From assembly GCA_006503475.1 (NCBI GenBank), contig RSEH01000299.1:1-52449 (forward strand): a stretch of 52,449 nt of DNA, given 5' to 3'. This document shows positions 1 to 9,598 of this stretch, in pieces. Position 1 is the stretch's first letter; every line of letters begins with the position of its first letter. The notes below the pieces were generated by a model that saw nothing but the letters and a program-made list of their open reading frames with translations, did no database searches and was not told the DNA's origin. The translations under genes and the position numbers were made by a program. The DNA is from Stentor roeselii (lineage: Eukaryota > Ciliophora > Heterotrichea > Heterotrichida > Stentoridae).

Positions 1-189
1 TACTATTTCATAAGGAATAATCACAATTATTGTTTGAAGCGCTAAGAAGACAGATGAAGATATTAAAACAAGAAGGAATTCAAATTCTTCTTTGCTAATA
101 GATTCTATATTACAAAAATGTGATGAAGAATTCACAGATTCGATTGAATTTGAATTCTCTTCTTCTGGTCTTTCATTTTGATCATCCAT
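1..189 (-). CDS. small membrane protein, partial (runs off window start)
   Basis: The frame opens at 189 with the A/T-rich start context typical of this window and stays open for 63 codons to the edge, so the C-terminus is missing. The N-terminus is acidic and polar (MDDQNERPEEENSNS) and is followed by a hydrophobic stretch at about residues 38-58 that looks like one membrane segment. Two more small membrane-protein genes follow on the same strand. All three have a short polar head and then hydrophobic segments, but I cannot prove common descent. Function unknown. Confidence 0.55.
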   Translation of the reverse strand, partial: MDDQNERPEEENSNSIESVNSSSHFCNIESISKEEFEFLLVLISSSVFLALQTIIVIIPYEIV

Positions 190-322
190 ATTATACACTG
201 AAAAGAAAATTATTTTAACTATCACGGTTATAATATTTTGTTTCTATAAGAATCATAAAACATTTCTTGTTAAGAAAAAGCACTCTTACTAAAAAAATTA
301 ACTATTATCTATTAAATCCTAC

Positions 323-1069
323 CTAAATAAATATTGATATTGTTTTTGAATAATCACTAATTCTTTTGATATCTTCAGCGGAGATCCCTCGAAGCGATTT
401 CAAAAAAATAAAAATTAAGATAATATGTAAAGACCTTAAACAGATAAATACAATTGTATTGAAAGTAAAGCAAGGTTTGAATACAGACAAAACGAATTTA
501 CTAAAACAATCGAGAAAAATTAGGCGATAAGTCTTGATATTATCATACTCTACGAAACTTTCACAAGTGTAAGAATTTTTTAAGCAATATAGTTGAGATG
601 AAGAATCATGGTAATATTTAAAGCAGTCACTATTTAGATTGAATAATCCAAAATATTTTATAAGATCATTTTCAGATGAAAAAAGGGTTATACCTAAAAT
701 AATAGGTAGCAAAATGTTTACTGCAATCGATAAAATCCAATAAATCAATATTCCTCTTAAGTGAAATTGCCTTAAAATTATAATACCAACAAAATCAAAA
801 AAAGTAATGATGTGAAAAAATATTAAAATCTTATGGAAGTAAAGAAAATAATAAGAATTGAAGACAATAAGAAATATTGATACAATCTGTAAGAGCTTAG
901 ATAGTAAAATTATCTTTAATTCAACGGAACTGATAGGATCATTCGCTGATGCAGTATTTAAAGAATTTTTTTCCCAAAATATATCTATCACATCAGGTTC
1001 TATATCTGAGGACTGTTTTATTATGATACCTTCACATCTGATAGTTTTTTCTATATTCTTTAAATCCAT
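323..1069 (-). CDS. multi-pass membrane protein, unknown family
   Basis: A 248-residue protein with a polar N-terminal 50 residues, then three close hydrophobic segments (about 54-76, 80-100 and 107-130). A loop with spaced cysteines (DCFKYY, LYCLKN, TCESF) spans about 145-190, and a fourth hydrophobic segment lies near 205-225. This suggests a four-span protein with a disulphide-bonded loop between spans 3 and 4. The start at 1069 is preceded by TATAA and the stop is TAA. The acidic-head-plus-spans plan resembles the genes at 1189-1698 and 8902-9282, and the SFVEY motif recalls TFVEF in the latter. I do not recognise a named family. Confidence 0.65.
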   Translation of the reverse strand: MDLKNIEKTIRCEGIIIKQSSDIEPDVIDIFWEKNSLNTASANDPISSVELKIILLSKLLQIVSIFLIVFNSYYFLYFHKILIFFHIITFFDFVGIIILRQFHLRGILIYWILSIAVNILLPIILGITLFSSENDLIKYFGLFNLNSDCFKYYHDSSSQLYCLKNSYTCESFVEYDNIKTYRLIFLDCFSKFVLSVFKPCFTFNTIVFICLRSLHIILIFIFLKSLRGISAEDIKRISDYSKTISIFI

Positions 1070-1188
1070 TTATAAAGTTATATATATTTTATTATTATAT
1101 CTTTGTAATGTATATATGAGCTAATTATAAATTTTAACCAAACTAACATCTCAAGCTATTAATTATCACTAAACTATTTATCAAATAA

Positions 1189-1698
1189 TTAAAAGAAAAC
1201 TAAAGATCTACTTGTCCTCATGAATTCTAGACAACTAAGCTTCGCAGTTTTTTCTAATTTAAAAGTTCTGATTATAAATAAGATGATTAAATATATTTGA
1301 AAGACTTCAACTACCAGTATCATAGACCATCTTATTTCAAGTTGCAAGATTTGGTACTCACAAAAGTAAGAATAATTTAAGGTTTTGTAAAATGATGATT
1401 TGTCTAAAGTTTCTAGATACGGAATTTTTATTAAAATTTTTAATATCAAGAGTACCTGATATATTATTAACACTGTTTTATTCATTTTCATAGCTCCAAA
1501 AATTCCTAAAAATTCAATAAGAATCAAAGGAGCATAGCACTTATAAAACAAGTTTATACTGAAAATGCAGCTTATTTCTAAGATTAGAGTTAAAAATGAA
1601 GTTAGAGCTAACCTTTTTGAATTCCAAATTAAAACTAGTTCTTTTTTTGCATATTCTTGAGTTGCCCTAGGTATTTCTTCATCTGGCCTAATTTCCAT
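1189..1698 (-). CDS. small multi-pass membrane protein
   Basis: A 169-residue protein: about 20 polar residues, then hydrophobic spans near 30-52, 55-70, 76-95 and 122-145, with a short basic tail. The run from IPRATQEY through LIWNSKRLALTSF resembles the N-terminal part of the TGA-containing frame at 8902-9282 (IPVDYRVDLLIQ, then SENLKLAT), which suggests a local family. It starts 120 bases upstream of the gene at 323-1069 on the same strand. The stop is TAG and the start context is AAAAT-ATG. Function unknown. Confidence 0.6.
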   Translation of the reverse strand: MEIRPDEEIPRATQEYAKKELVLIWNSKRLALTSFLTLILEISCIFSINLFYKCYAPLILIEFLGIFGAMKMNKTVLIIYQVLLILKILIKIPYLETLDKSSFYKTLNYSYFCEYQILQLEIRWSMILVVEVFQIYLIILFIIRTFKLEKTAKLSCLEFMRTSRSLVFF

Positions 1699-1740
1699 AT
1701 TTTATTATAATATCGTGTTAGCTAAATTAGATACTTAATA

Positions 1741-3490
1741 AATATACATATAGAAAATTTTAAAGAAAAAAAATTAACTAAACTTGGCTGATTATCTCTA
1801 TCAATGGTATTTGAATCAAGAGGCTCTTATTTTAAGCCAATTTAATTAAATGTAATAAATTATAATTATTATAACGATGAAGACTTAGGTTTTATGTCTA
1901 GAAACTGTAAAAAATTTAGGATCTAAACTTTAGAAATAATTTGGTACTTTTTTGTATCAAGATAACTTTTATAGTGAATAAATTAACAAGAAAGGCATAA
2001 TAAGAACTAGTAGAGCACTAATTCCAATATATAATTGACAGAGAAACCTATAATCTCAACTAGTATTAGAGGTAAATAGGACTCTAAGAAGTAATTAAAG
2101 CTAAAAGAATAGCATAGCTCAAACTCAATAATCAAAAAAATTTTTATTCAACACTAACCCAAATATCTTTCTTCTCTGGTTAAATTTTTTCAAATACATT
2201 AATTTCAGAAACAGAACAATTAATATATTCTAATCAAAGCCTCAATTAATTAATCTATAATAAACTAATAAGTTCAATTATAGAGACAAATATTATGGAT
2301 TGGATTTTTATCTTTTAGTTAAGATACTGATATATTATATAAACCTTTAAAAATCAAAACTATATCTTAGATTCTGCAGAAAACCAATATCAAAGTAGTA
2401 AATATAAAGAATGATTTAAAAACATATGCATTATAATCGAATTGTGAATCAACTTAAGTGTAATTATAAAATTACTATAAAAAATTCACTTTTCCAGCTT
2501 GGGCATAAATATCATAACATTTTTTTAGTTAAATTATATAGAATCGGGGATAATTGAACTAAAAATTTCTAAACCTAAACATAGCAGTAGCCATCGATAA
2601 AATTCGAATAATACAAATCTATTTCTAAAGATTCACAATTTGATGAAATACTTACCCCAAACAAAATACTAGGTATTGAAAATAATGAAGGAAGATAATA
2701 TAATTAAATTTGATAAAGAAGACATCTGAACTTTTTAGTGGGTTGATAATTGATAATGATTAACTGAGTTATTGACCCAAAAGTAATAGCTGAATCAGGT
2801 TTTGTCTTTCAATTCTAATAAGTTTAAAATTCTGTTTATTTTGGAACTATCTGCTTGATTTTAAAAGATATAAGGATTCTATTCTTTATTCGTTAAACAA
2901 TTAGAAGATTTATGTTGATTTAATAATCGAGCTGATAAATGACTTTATTTGATTATGTACATATTATATCATATTGTACAGAACTAATATTTAATTATGA
3001 TAATTATTTCATCAAATACTATAAATTATTAGGCATTTGTATCTGGATTTTTTTCAGATGATATCATATAACTTAACTGATACATTTGTACTAATGTTCA
3101 TCCTAAGTGATTTTTTTGCAATTATTATGTTTGAAAGCATGTAATAAGTAACTCAAGATGTGCAGGGTTCTTGATTAATATCGAATTAAATAGTTTAAAT
3201 ATTTTAATATCATCACCATCTCTAAACATAATTCTAATTTATTGATTCATAGAATATATAAATCTCAACATTAATATCAGCAGCATATGATACTTTAACT
3301 ACGATTATTTTTATGATCATCAATTCGAGTCAAGGTCATAAATTATCAAGTTCATTATATTAAAAGCATCTAAAATTTATGATTAATAATTAATATAAAT
3401 AATTATATCATCCAATTTCAATGTTCTTCAACATGATAAAAATGACTATTCAGTATAAAACTCTACTATTAATAATAAACCCTAATACCT
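1741..3490. other. AT-rich stretch with no supportable gene
   Basis: About 1.75 kb between the small membrane-protein genes and the prominin-like gene. Stops are dense in all frames, including many TAA and TAG, so allowing TGA as sense does not open a convincing frame. I see no tRNA-like element and no clear terminal inverted repeat. It could be decayed genes or a retained germline segment, but nothing in it lets me choose. Confidence 0.5.
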
Positions 3491-3532
3491 TGAACAATAA
3501 TTCTAAACTTTAATATTTCTAACTACCATCAC

Positions 3533-5542
3533 TTAATAAATTTCAAGAGCTTTCAGCAAAACTCTACTAAGATAAAGATTCAAGAGTTCCATCAAAAGCA
3601 TCAAGAAGCTAAGCAAAAACACAAAAACAAAAACTTGATAAGCATTTTCAAGTGAATTATCACACATGCTAATCTTAATTTCACTTTTATAATCCTTAAT
3701 CAATCCACACTGCAAACTATTCTTCAACCCTTCCTTTCCAATAGTACTTTCCATCAAAAACAAAATCATCTCAGGACTACTTAAATAATTTCCAAGTCTC
3801 TGATAAACATCAACAACATCTTCCACAAATCCATTTAAAGTTGTATTAAACTTGACAAGGTCATTCGTCATTTTTTTAAACAAATCATCAACACTATTAA
3901 CAAAATTCTGTAAACCCTGCACATATTGAAAAATATTTGTCTCATAATCTCCAAAAGTCGTGACTTGAGTACAATTCAAATCCTTATATCTTTGATTCAC
4001 CTGTCCAAGAGGCCATTCACTTAAAACAAGACAACTTTTCGGTCCAATTCCGAAATCATCATCAGGAGTGACATGATCATACCCAACAAGACAATCCTTC
4101 AAATAAAAAACCCATAAATCTGAAAACTCTTCTTCACACTTCTCTTGAAAATTATTCAAAGTATTGTTATTCGTAAATTTATTCAACTCATTTAAGTTAT
4201 ACCCCGCGGTATCCACCTGAAAGACAGACTCATTATGAACTTTGAAGTAATTCACAGGAGATGCCAGTTGTTTCAAGTTCATCTGAACCGACTCGAAATC
4301 AGCAAGTTTCTGACTGATTCCAAGAGTATTCAAATCACTGTAACTATCGTTGATATCTTGAAACCCTGCTAAAAAACTTGTAAGGTTTAAAACAGGGATC
4401 AAGTTTCCATCATCAATGATGCATTCTCGAGCTAAAGGCACAAGTTCTAAAGGAATAATCAAATCATATTTCCCGATACCATCTTTTGTAAACAAGTCAT
4501 CAATCACTTCACAGGAGTCCCTCGTGACTAGTCCTACAGCCAAAGTACCTGCACTTGCCAAAAAGCCGATAATCGCGACGAGTCCAGAAAAAAGCCAAAA
4601 ACAACAAAGTCCATGTGCAAGGTAATGTTTTCCCATAGCCTGAGAATAAACAGTGATTAAAACTCCGATGCAAATGAACCATCCCCAAACGACTACCCAA
4701 AAAGTGAATCCTCTCCAACTTTCAACTATCTGAGGCATGTAGTCAACAATCCAGTTATCAATATTTTCATGAACTTCATCAGTCCCGTTTCGATACCCGT
4801 CTACTTCAGAGTCGACATCAGAAGAAAAAGAAATAGTTTGGTCCAGGTTCTGTTGAATGAAAAGTGTGATAGTCTTGATATTCACCAGTTCTTGAATCAC
4901 CTTTGAAAGCTTTGCCTTGTATTCAGAATAAATAAGTCCTGTCCAAGTTTTCTCCTCACTGATAGGGCCGAGATTTGAAGTGTAGTTCGTGGCGATTGTA
5001 GAAGAAGAGAAAGGATAAGGACTTTTTACTTTGCTGTTTTTATACTTGGAATAATAATCATTTAAAGGACTTGTTATTGTCGAGTCACTAAGCCAGTCAC
5101 TTTCATGCCACAAGTCAAGAGTTGAGTTGTTGTAAGTAGTTTTTAATACATGCGTTATGTTTGATGTGCTTTCATGTAACAAGTCCATTCCTCCCCAGCC
5201 CTTGCTCATATCGCCGTGTTTCAACATATAAGGAAACTTTCCCGCTGCACATTGAACTTGCTGAATACTTTGAAAGGTCTGGTCCGAGTAGTAGATTATC
5301 AGAGAGCAGGTCAAAAGACTGAGAAATGTTACAATAAAAGCAGATGTCACACAAGTCAACTTTATGCATCTTCCACGAGCTTTTATCTGTTTTTTGCAGC
5401 ACATGCAACGAAGGAACCTGAAGACTATTGCAACGATCAGAGTTATGAAGGCTAAAACTCCGAATGCGATCCAAGGAAGTGCTGCGTGAACGATGTCGTA
5501 CTCGTAGTCTGACCAGTCGTAAGTCCAGTACTCTGTCATCAC
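3533..5542 (-). CDS. pentaspan membrane protein, prominin-like
   Basis: A 669-residue protein with five membrane segments in the prominin order. TM1 is at about 22-44; a short basic Cys-rich cytoplasmic turn (RCMCCKK) follows; TM2 is at about 65-86; then a loop of roughly 190 residues rich in N-x-S/T sites. TM3 is at about 278-300 and TM4 at 308-335, followed by a second large loop of about 300 residues with several cysteines, TM5 near 637-660 and a very short tail. Prominins mark plasma-membrane protrusions and cilia, so a role in ciliary or cortical membrane is plausible but inferred. Tweety-type channels share the five-span plan and are the main alternative. The gene begins with two ATGs in a row; stop TAA. 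Confidence 0.72.
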   Translation of the reverse strand: MMTEYWTYDWSDYEYDIVHAALPWIAFGVLAFITLIVAIVFRFLRCMCCKKQIKARGRCIKLTCVTSAFIVTFLSLLTCSLIIYYSDQTFQSIQQVQCAAGKFPYMLKHGDMSKGWGGMDLLHESTSNITHVLKTTYNNSTLDLWHESDWLSDSTITSPLNDYYSKYKNSKVKSPYPFSSSTIATNYTSNLGPISEEKTWTGLIYSEYKAKLSKVIQELVNIKTITLFIQQNLDQTISFSSDVDSEVDGYRNGTDEVHENIDNWIVDYMPQIVESWRGFTFWVVVWGWFICIGVLITVYSQAMGKHYLAHGLCCFWLFSGLVAIIGFLASAGTLAVGLVTRDSCEVIDDLFTKDGIGKYDLIIPLELVPLARECIIDDGNLIPVLNLTSFLAGFQDINDSYSDLNTLGISQKLADFESVQMNLKQLASPVNYFKVHNESVFQVDTAGYNLNELNKFTNNNTLNNFQEKCEEEFSDLWVFYLKDCLVGYDHVTPDDDFGIGPKSCLVLSEWPLGQVNQRYKDLNCTQVTTFGDYETNIFQYVQGLQNFVNSVDDLFKKMTNDLVKFNTTLNGFVEDVVDVYQRLGNYLSSPEMILFLMESTIGKEGLKNSLQCGLIKDYKSEIKISMCDNSLENAYQVFVFVFLLSFLMLLMELLNLYLSRVLLKALEIY

Positions 5543-6243
5543 ACGTTTTAAGTTGTTCTAGGTGGAAATTACTTCTGGTTGTAAAGTTTCGTATACTGAG
5601 TGCGATGTTGATATCTGTAAATCGTTTAGGTTGTGGAATTTTATGTCGTCGCAGTAATTTGGCTGGACTGGCATTTATTTGTTATAGGTTGTTTTTTGAA
5701 GGTCTTAGGGTGTTAATTGTTTTTTGAGGGTCTTAGGGTGTTAATTGTTTTTTGAAGGTCTTAGGGTGTTAATTTTTTTTTGGGGGATTTGGGTTTTCTT
5801 GGGGTTTTGGTTTGGATTAGAGCAGGAAGAGGTCAGTGGATGTTTGTTGTTTTATTATTTTTAAGTTAAGGAAAATCGAAAAATTCATTGTTTAAAGATC
5901 TTTCGATTGAAACAAATGAAATTATTCTAGGTTTATCTTAATTTTAATCACTTTATACAAAGTTAAGGTATTACTTCCTCAGTTTCACCTATATTAGTTA
6001 ATTTTTAGATAAAACTAAATTCAATAAACATCTAAAAATTCTATCTTCTATTGAAACTTTTAACTCAGAAAATGAAAAAAAACCATTCTTTAAAAAATCT
6101 TAAAAAAATCATCTTAATTCTCCCAGTTCAAAACCAAAAAAATTTACAAATTCTTTCTGTAATGCTTAATTAATCATTTGCCAAAATAATCGTTTCATTT
6201 AGATAACCATTTCAACCCACATGGAAATTTAAAATTTTTATAA
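5543..6243. other. divergent intergenic region, G/T-rich then A/T-rich
   Basis: A 700-bp gap between the starts of the prominin-like gene (minus) and the first channel gene (plus). The left part is strongly G/T-rich on the plus strand and contains the 28-bp tandem repeat listed separately. The right part, from about 5870, is A/T-rich with few G. It presumably holds both promoters. I see no RNA gene. Confidence 0.5.
5691..5774. repeat. three tandem 28-bp repeats with telomere-like motifs
   Basis: Three head-to-tail copies of a 28-bp unit start at 5691, 5719 and 5747, differing at one base in the middle copy. Each holds TTAGGGTGTTA, an 11-base match to a continuous array of TGTTAGGG, the reverse complement of the CCCTAACA unit that I recall as the heterotrich telomere repeat. 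The array is followed by a T9-G6 tract. It lies 149 bp upstream of the prominin-like start codon. Confidence 0.85.
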
Positions 6244-8145
6244 ATGTCTGACCACGAGGTCGAATACCTGACTAAAAGCGGAAGAAAACATCTAAAAAAC
6301 GGTATCAAACACTGGGAAAAAGCCAGAAAAATCCTTCTGATGCAGAGATTCCTAGATTACGCCAGAAATAAAGTCATGGCCAACAAAATCGAACAAGAAT
6401 GCATCGACCAGAAAGACCAAAAAGACGATGAAATCGTGAAAACTTCAAAAATTTTGATACTTTCTCGATACTTCTTTGAACTTCTAGTCTCTTTGATAAA
6501 TGTTTACCTTTCCTACAAGATTCCCTTTCGTTTAGCTTTTTTCAATGATCATCGAGTTCCTGAATTATTTATTCATGACCTGGTCCTTGACTCGATATTA
6601 TTCATAAGTTTTGTGATGAGGATTTTGAGTGAAAAAGAGAAAAAGTCTCGATTAGTTCCAGTGAAAGACAAGTTGAGATATTTTAATTATTTCATGCATC
6701 TTCGATTTTACACTGACCTTCTTTCAATTATTCCTCTTTACATGCTTAACAACAAGTGGTACTGGTTTAAGATAGGGCGACTTTTAAGAGTAAATTCTTT
6801 GATTTCTTTTTTTTGGACATTCAAACCTCCTTGGAAGAGAATGAGAAACTTCATGGTTGATAACTACTCAACACTTAATCATATCTGGACTATTCTCACG
6901 TACCTTAATATGATCGGAATTGTTTGTCATTGTATTGCTTGTCTTTGGTTTTATATTCCAAATCAACTTTCAACACCCAATGAATTGACTTGGCTTGGTG
7001 AAGGCTGGGAAAACTACAGCATTAGTGATAATTATATGAGATCTCTTTATTGGACTGCTGTTACTTTTTCTAGTGTTGGGTATGGGGATATCACTGGGAA
7101 AACTACTCAAGAATATATTTATTCCATGTTTGTCGAGTTTTTGGGAATTATGTGCTTTGCTTACTTCATGGGGTCGTTAACTAGTCTTATTAGTGCTTAT
7201 CAGTCAAAACAAGAAAAAACTATGAGTCGAGAAAATGAACTCACTCAGTGGCTTATTTTTGTTGAGGATCATGTTGATGATAAAGAAACTCAAATTGCAT
7301 TAAATGGGAAAATTTCGTCGTATTTTCATCATAAATGGGCTTGTGATCCGACCTCTATCAGTGGTTTCGAAGATTACTTCATGATGCTACCCCCAGAGCT
7401 CTCCTACGAATTATCCTCTCACTTATTCGGCCACCGTCTATTAATCTTCGAGTCCTTTTTACAAAAATTTCCAGAAATCCAATTCGAAATCGCTTCAAAA
7501 CTTCAAACCGAGAAGTTTTTAGCTCCATGCGAAATATTAAAAAATGACTCAAAAAACAAGAACATTTATCTAATAACTTCAGGAAACATTTTCATCGGAA
7601 TTCAAGAGCTAGGGTATTGCTTGTCCCTATCAAACGGCGCCTATTTCGGTGAAGACTCCGCGATTTTCGGAGATGAGTCACAAGTAAGTTTTTACAGTTC
7701 AGGGGAAGCACTTTTGTACTACTTTAACTTCACAGAACTTAAAAAAATCTTTAAAAGAAGCAAGCAAAAAATCTGGGATTTCTCGAAACTCGCCTTTAAA
7801 AGGTCGAAGTACTTCTTAGAAATGACCAAGTTCAAGTATTCCAGTGGTTTTTATGTCACTGATCAAGAATTCAGTACTTTTTCAAAACAGTTTGATTTGG
7901 AAGACCTGAATTTTAGCTTGGATGAGGATCAAGAGTTTAATGAAAGAGCTAAAAATTTCATTGAAAAGTTTTACCTGAAGAAAAAAGATGATAATGATAT
8001 TACTAAGAAGATTTTTCAGGGGATTAAGAAAAGTAGTGAAAAATTCGGGAAGGACCTTCAAAATGCGCAGAAAAAGTATGAAGATGAGTTGAAAGATGTT
8101 ATTTCTCGAGTCGACAAGGCGATTTATGATATTAAAAATACTTAG
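6244..8145 (+). CDS. K+-type channel with cyclic-nucleotide-binding-like domain, copy A
   Basis: A 633-residue six-span channel of the EAG/HCN/CNG superfamily. S1 lies near 72-95, S2 near 108-128, S3 near 152-165, and S4 near 172-190 with few basic residues (KIGRLLR). S5 is near 215-240. The pore helix and filter SSVGYGDITG lie near 280, S6 is at about 293-318, then come a C-linker and a cNMP-binding fold at about 418-505 and a charged helical tail. The GYGD filter predicts K+ selectivity. The nucleotide fold keeps YFGED but reads DESQVSF where the phosphate-binding Arg is expected, so cyclic nucleotides may not bind. The start is preceded by TTTATAA; stop TAG. A tail-to-tail small gene follows 56 bases downstream. 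Confidence 0.88.
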   Translation: MSDHEVEYLTKSGRKHLKNGIKHWEKARKILLMQRFLDYARNKVMANKIEQECIDQKDQKDDEIVKTSKILILSRYFFELLVSLINVYLSYKIPFRLAFFNDHRVPELFIHDLVLDSILFISFVMRILSEKEKKSRLVPVKDKLRYFNYFMHLRFYTDLLSIIPLYMLNNKWYWFKIGRLLRVNSLISFFWTFKPPWKRMRNFMVDNYSTLNHIWTILTYLNMIGIVCHCIACLWFYIPNQLSTPNELTWLGEGWENYSISDNYMRSLYWTAVTFSSVGYGDITGKTTQEYIYSMFVEFLGIMCFAYFMGSLTSLISAYQSKQEKTMSRENELTQWLIFVEDHVDDKETQIALNGKISSYFHHKWACDPTSISGFEDYFMMLPPELSYELSSHLFGHRLLIFESFLQKFPEIQFEIASKLQTEKFLAPCEILKNDSKNKNIYLITSGNIFIGIQELGYCLSLSNGAYFGEDSAIFGDESQVSFYSSGEALLYYFNFTELKKIFKRSKQKIWDFSKLAFKRSKYFLEMTKFKYSSGFYVTDQEFSTFSKQFDLEDLNFSLDEDQEFNERAKNFIEKFYLKKKDDNDITKKIFQGIKKSSEKFGKDLQNAQKKYEDELKDVISRVDKAIYDIKNT

Positions 8146-8201
8146 CTATTAGAAGTTGATTTTCTTGAAGTTCAAGTCGAAATTTTGGTTAAATAATTTA
8201 G

Positions 8202-8441
8202 TTAGGTCAACTTTTCATTATCTTCGTTGTTTTTCTGGATTTCCCAACTTTTATCTGACTCTAAGAGTTTTGTGAATCGCCACCAACTCTTGGAATCGTC
8301 GGGAAGTTTACCGTCGATTTCGATTGAGTCTTGATAATCTATATGGTCTATGTTCGATACGATTATTCTGAATTCTAGAGTTTGGTTGTATTCTGATAAG
8401 TTGCAAGCATCGCAAGCTCGAAACCCTGCGCAAGTTCCCAT
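8202..8441 (-). CDS. small Cys/Trp-containing protein paired with channel A
   Basis: A 79-residue protein starting MGTCAGFRACDACN, with three Cys in the first 13 residues and a Gly at position 2. This suggests N-myristoylation and/or S-acylation, though position 6 is Gly, which is weak for myristoylation. The core (YNQTLEF, IIVSNID, DDSKSWWRFTKLLESDKSW) is almost identical in the copy at 14909-15145, showing selection on the protein. It lies tail-to-tail with the channel and is repeated with it. No known family recognised. The conserved pairing makes a membrane-attached channel partner a reasonable guess, but duplication alone could explain the linkage. Confidence 0.72.
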   Translation of the reverse strand: MGTCAGFRACDACNLSEYNQTLEFRIIVSNIDHIDYQDSIEIDGKLPDDSKSWWRFTKLLESDKSWEIQKNNEDNEKLT

Positions 8442-8901
8442 GTTGAAGAATTATATAAGAATTTTGTTTGATATACTGGATTAAATTACTGTTTGTATTG
8501 GGTATTATCATATTCATCAAAATTAGTTCATATGCGGTTACCTTAGAGTAAATCCTATCAGGAAATTTGAAAAATCAATGAAAGGAATATTCGATTATTT
8601 TAGAAATAATTACAAGGCCAGAAAAGTTATCCAAAGGATATAATAAGTGTAAAATTCAAAGCCACATTAGATCCTTCAATAAAAAGACGCTATTCATATG
8701 ATTAAAAGTCAGTTGAAAGCATTATTCTGTAATCTTTTAATATCAGCTTGTATGTTTAACATAAAAATTTTGACCATAATTCTTAGTATTTATTAAATAT
8801 CGAGAAAACAATTAGTTATTTATTCAAACCATTAGTTATTTATTCAAACAATATATATTTCCATGAATCATTATTTAATACACAAGCTAGTATTTAGTAA
8901 T
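8442..8901. other. intergenic spacer of channel unit 1
   Basis: AT-rich. The part around 8485-8530 matches the equivalent spacer of the next unit near 12060-12105 (shared core TATTATCATATTCATCAAAA), showing that the duplicated unit includes the spacer. A 19-bp sequence (ATTAGTTATTTATTCAAAC) occurs twice, at 8811-8829 and 8831-8849. No gene seen. Confidence 0.6.
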
Positions 8902-9282
8902 ATGATGGAAAAACCAAGTGATCATCAATCTGAAATTCCTGTCGATTACCGAGTAGATCTTTTGATTCAATGATCAGAAAATTTAAAACTTGCCACTTTA
9001 GCTATTCCTCTTTTGTCATTCATTCTATGTACCAATATTATAGTTATCTTTTGAGAGGTGTTAGAAGGTAATGAAAAAGAAGAAAAATTTGTATCTTATT
9101 GAAATGATTACTGATCTATTAACTGCATCAGTATAAATATTCATAAACAATTATCTGTTAATTTTGGAAATACTGAGTTAAGTATTAAATTTAATTTTCA
9201 AAGTTATTTTACTATTTGAAGTGGGATAAAATCTGAAACTTTTGTAGAATTTTGCAAAAGATCTCTATTGTTCTTACCCTAG
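8902..9282 (+). CDS. small membrane protein whose frame contains five TGA codons
   Basis: Reading TGA as Trp gives a 126-residue protein ending in TAG. TGA codons fall at residues 24, 51, 67, 71 and 106 (8971, 9052, 9100, 9112, 9217), in contexts that suit Trp (LLIQ-W-SEN, IVIF-W-EVL, SY-W-NDY-W-SIN, FTI-W-SG). There is no TAA, TAG or TGG in the frame. A hydrophobic span covers about 29-52, preceded by an acidic head and followed by a Cys-containing loop. The N-terminal part resembles the protein at 1189-1698. A decayed copy with TAA stops lies at the equivalent place in the next channel unit. In a standard code this would be a broken gene. Function unknown. Confidence 0.6.
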
Positions 9283-9598
9283 AACCGTTTATTTGCATTT
9301 TATATGCAGGATTATGCAGTTCGATTGACTTAATCAGATTACCTTATATAATTATAAATAAGAAAAAAATATTGCATTTATCATTAACTTTCACTTGATT
9401 ATTATGATTCCCATTTATAATTCTATCTTTATTTATAAGCTCTTTACATTTGCCTTATCTTCAAAATAATATATAAGAGTATTAATGATATCTTTAATTT
9501 ATCATAAAGATTTAATAATAATTATTTTCATTCAATTAAATTCATTTCAAAAATCAAAAATCAAAAAAGCTCTGATTCTTATAATTATAAAAATAAAA
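9283..9598. other. intergenic, upstream of channel B
   Basis: A 316-bp AT-rich region holding the presumed promoter of channel B. The channel frame stays open upstream to 9485, but that extension is Ile/Lys-rich low-complexity sequence absent from the paralogues. I see no other gene. Confidence 0.5.

Noticed and set aside
1741-3490. possible mobile element or retained germline segment
   Set aside because: I could find no terminal inverted repeats, target-site duplication or transposase-like frame, even reading TGA as sense.
9485-9598. 38-codon N-terminal extension of channel B
   Set aside because: Ile/Lys-rich low complexity, absent from the two paralogues, which start at the aligned MSD. 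The ATG at 9599 fits the family.
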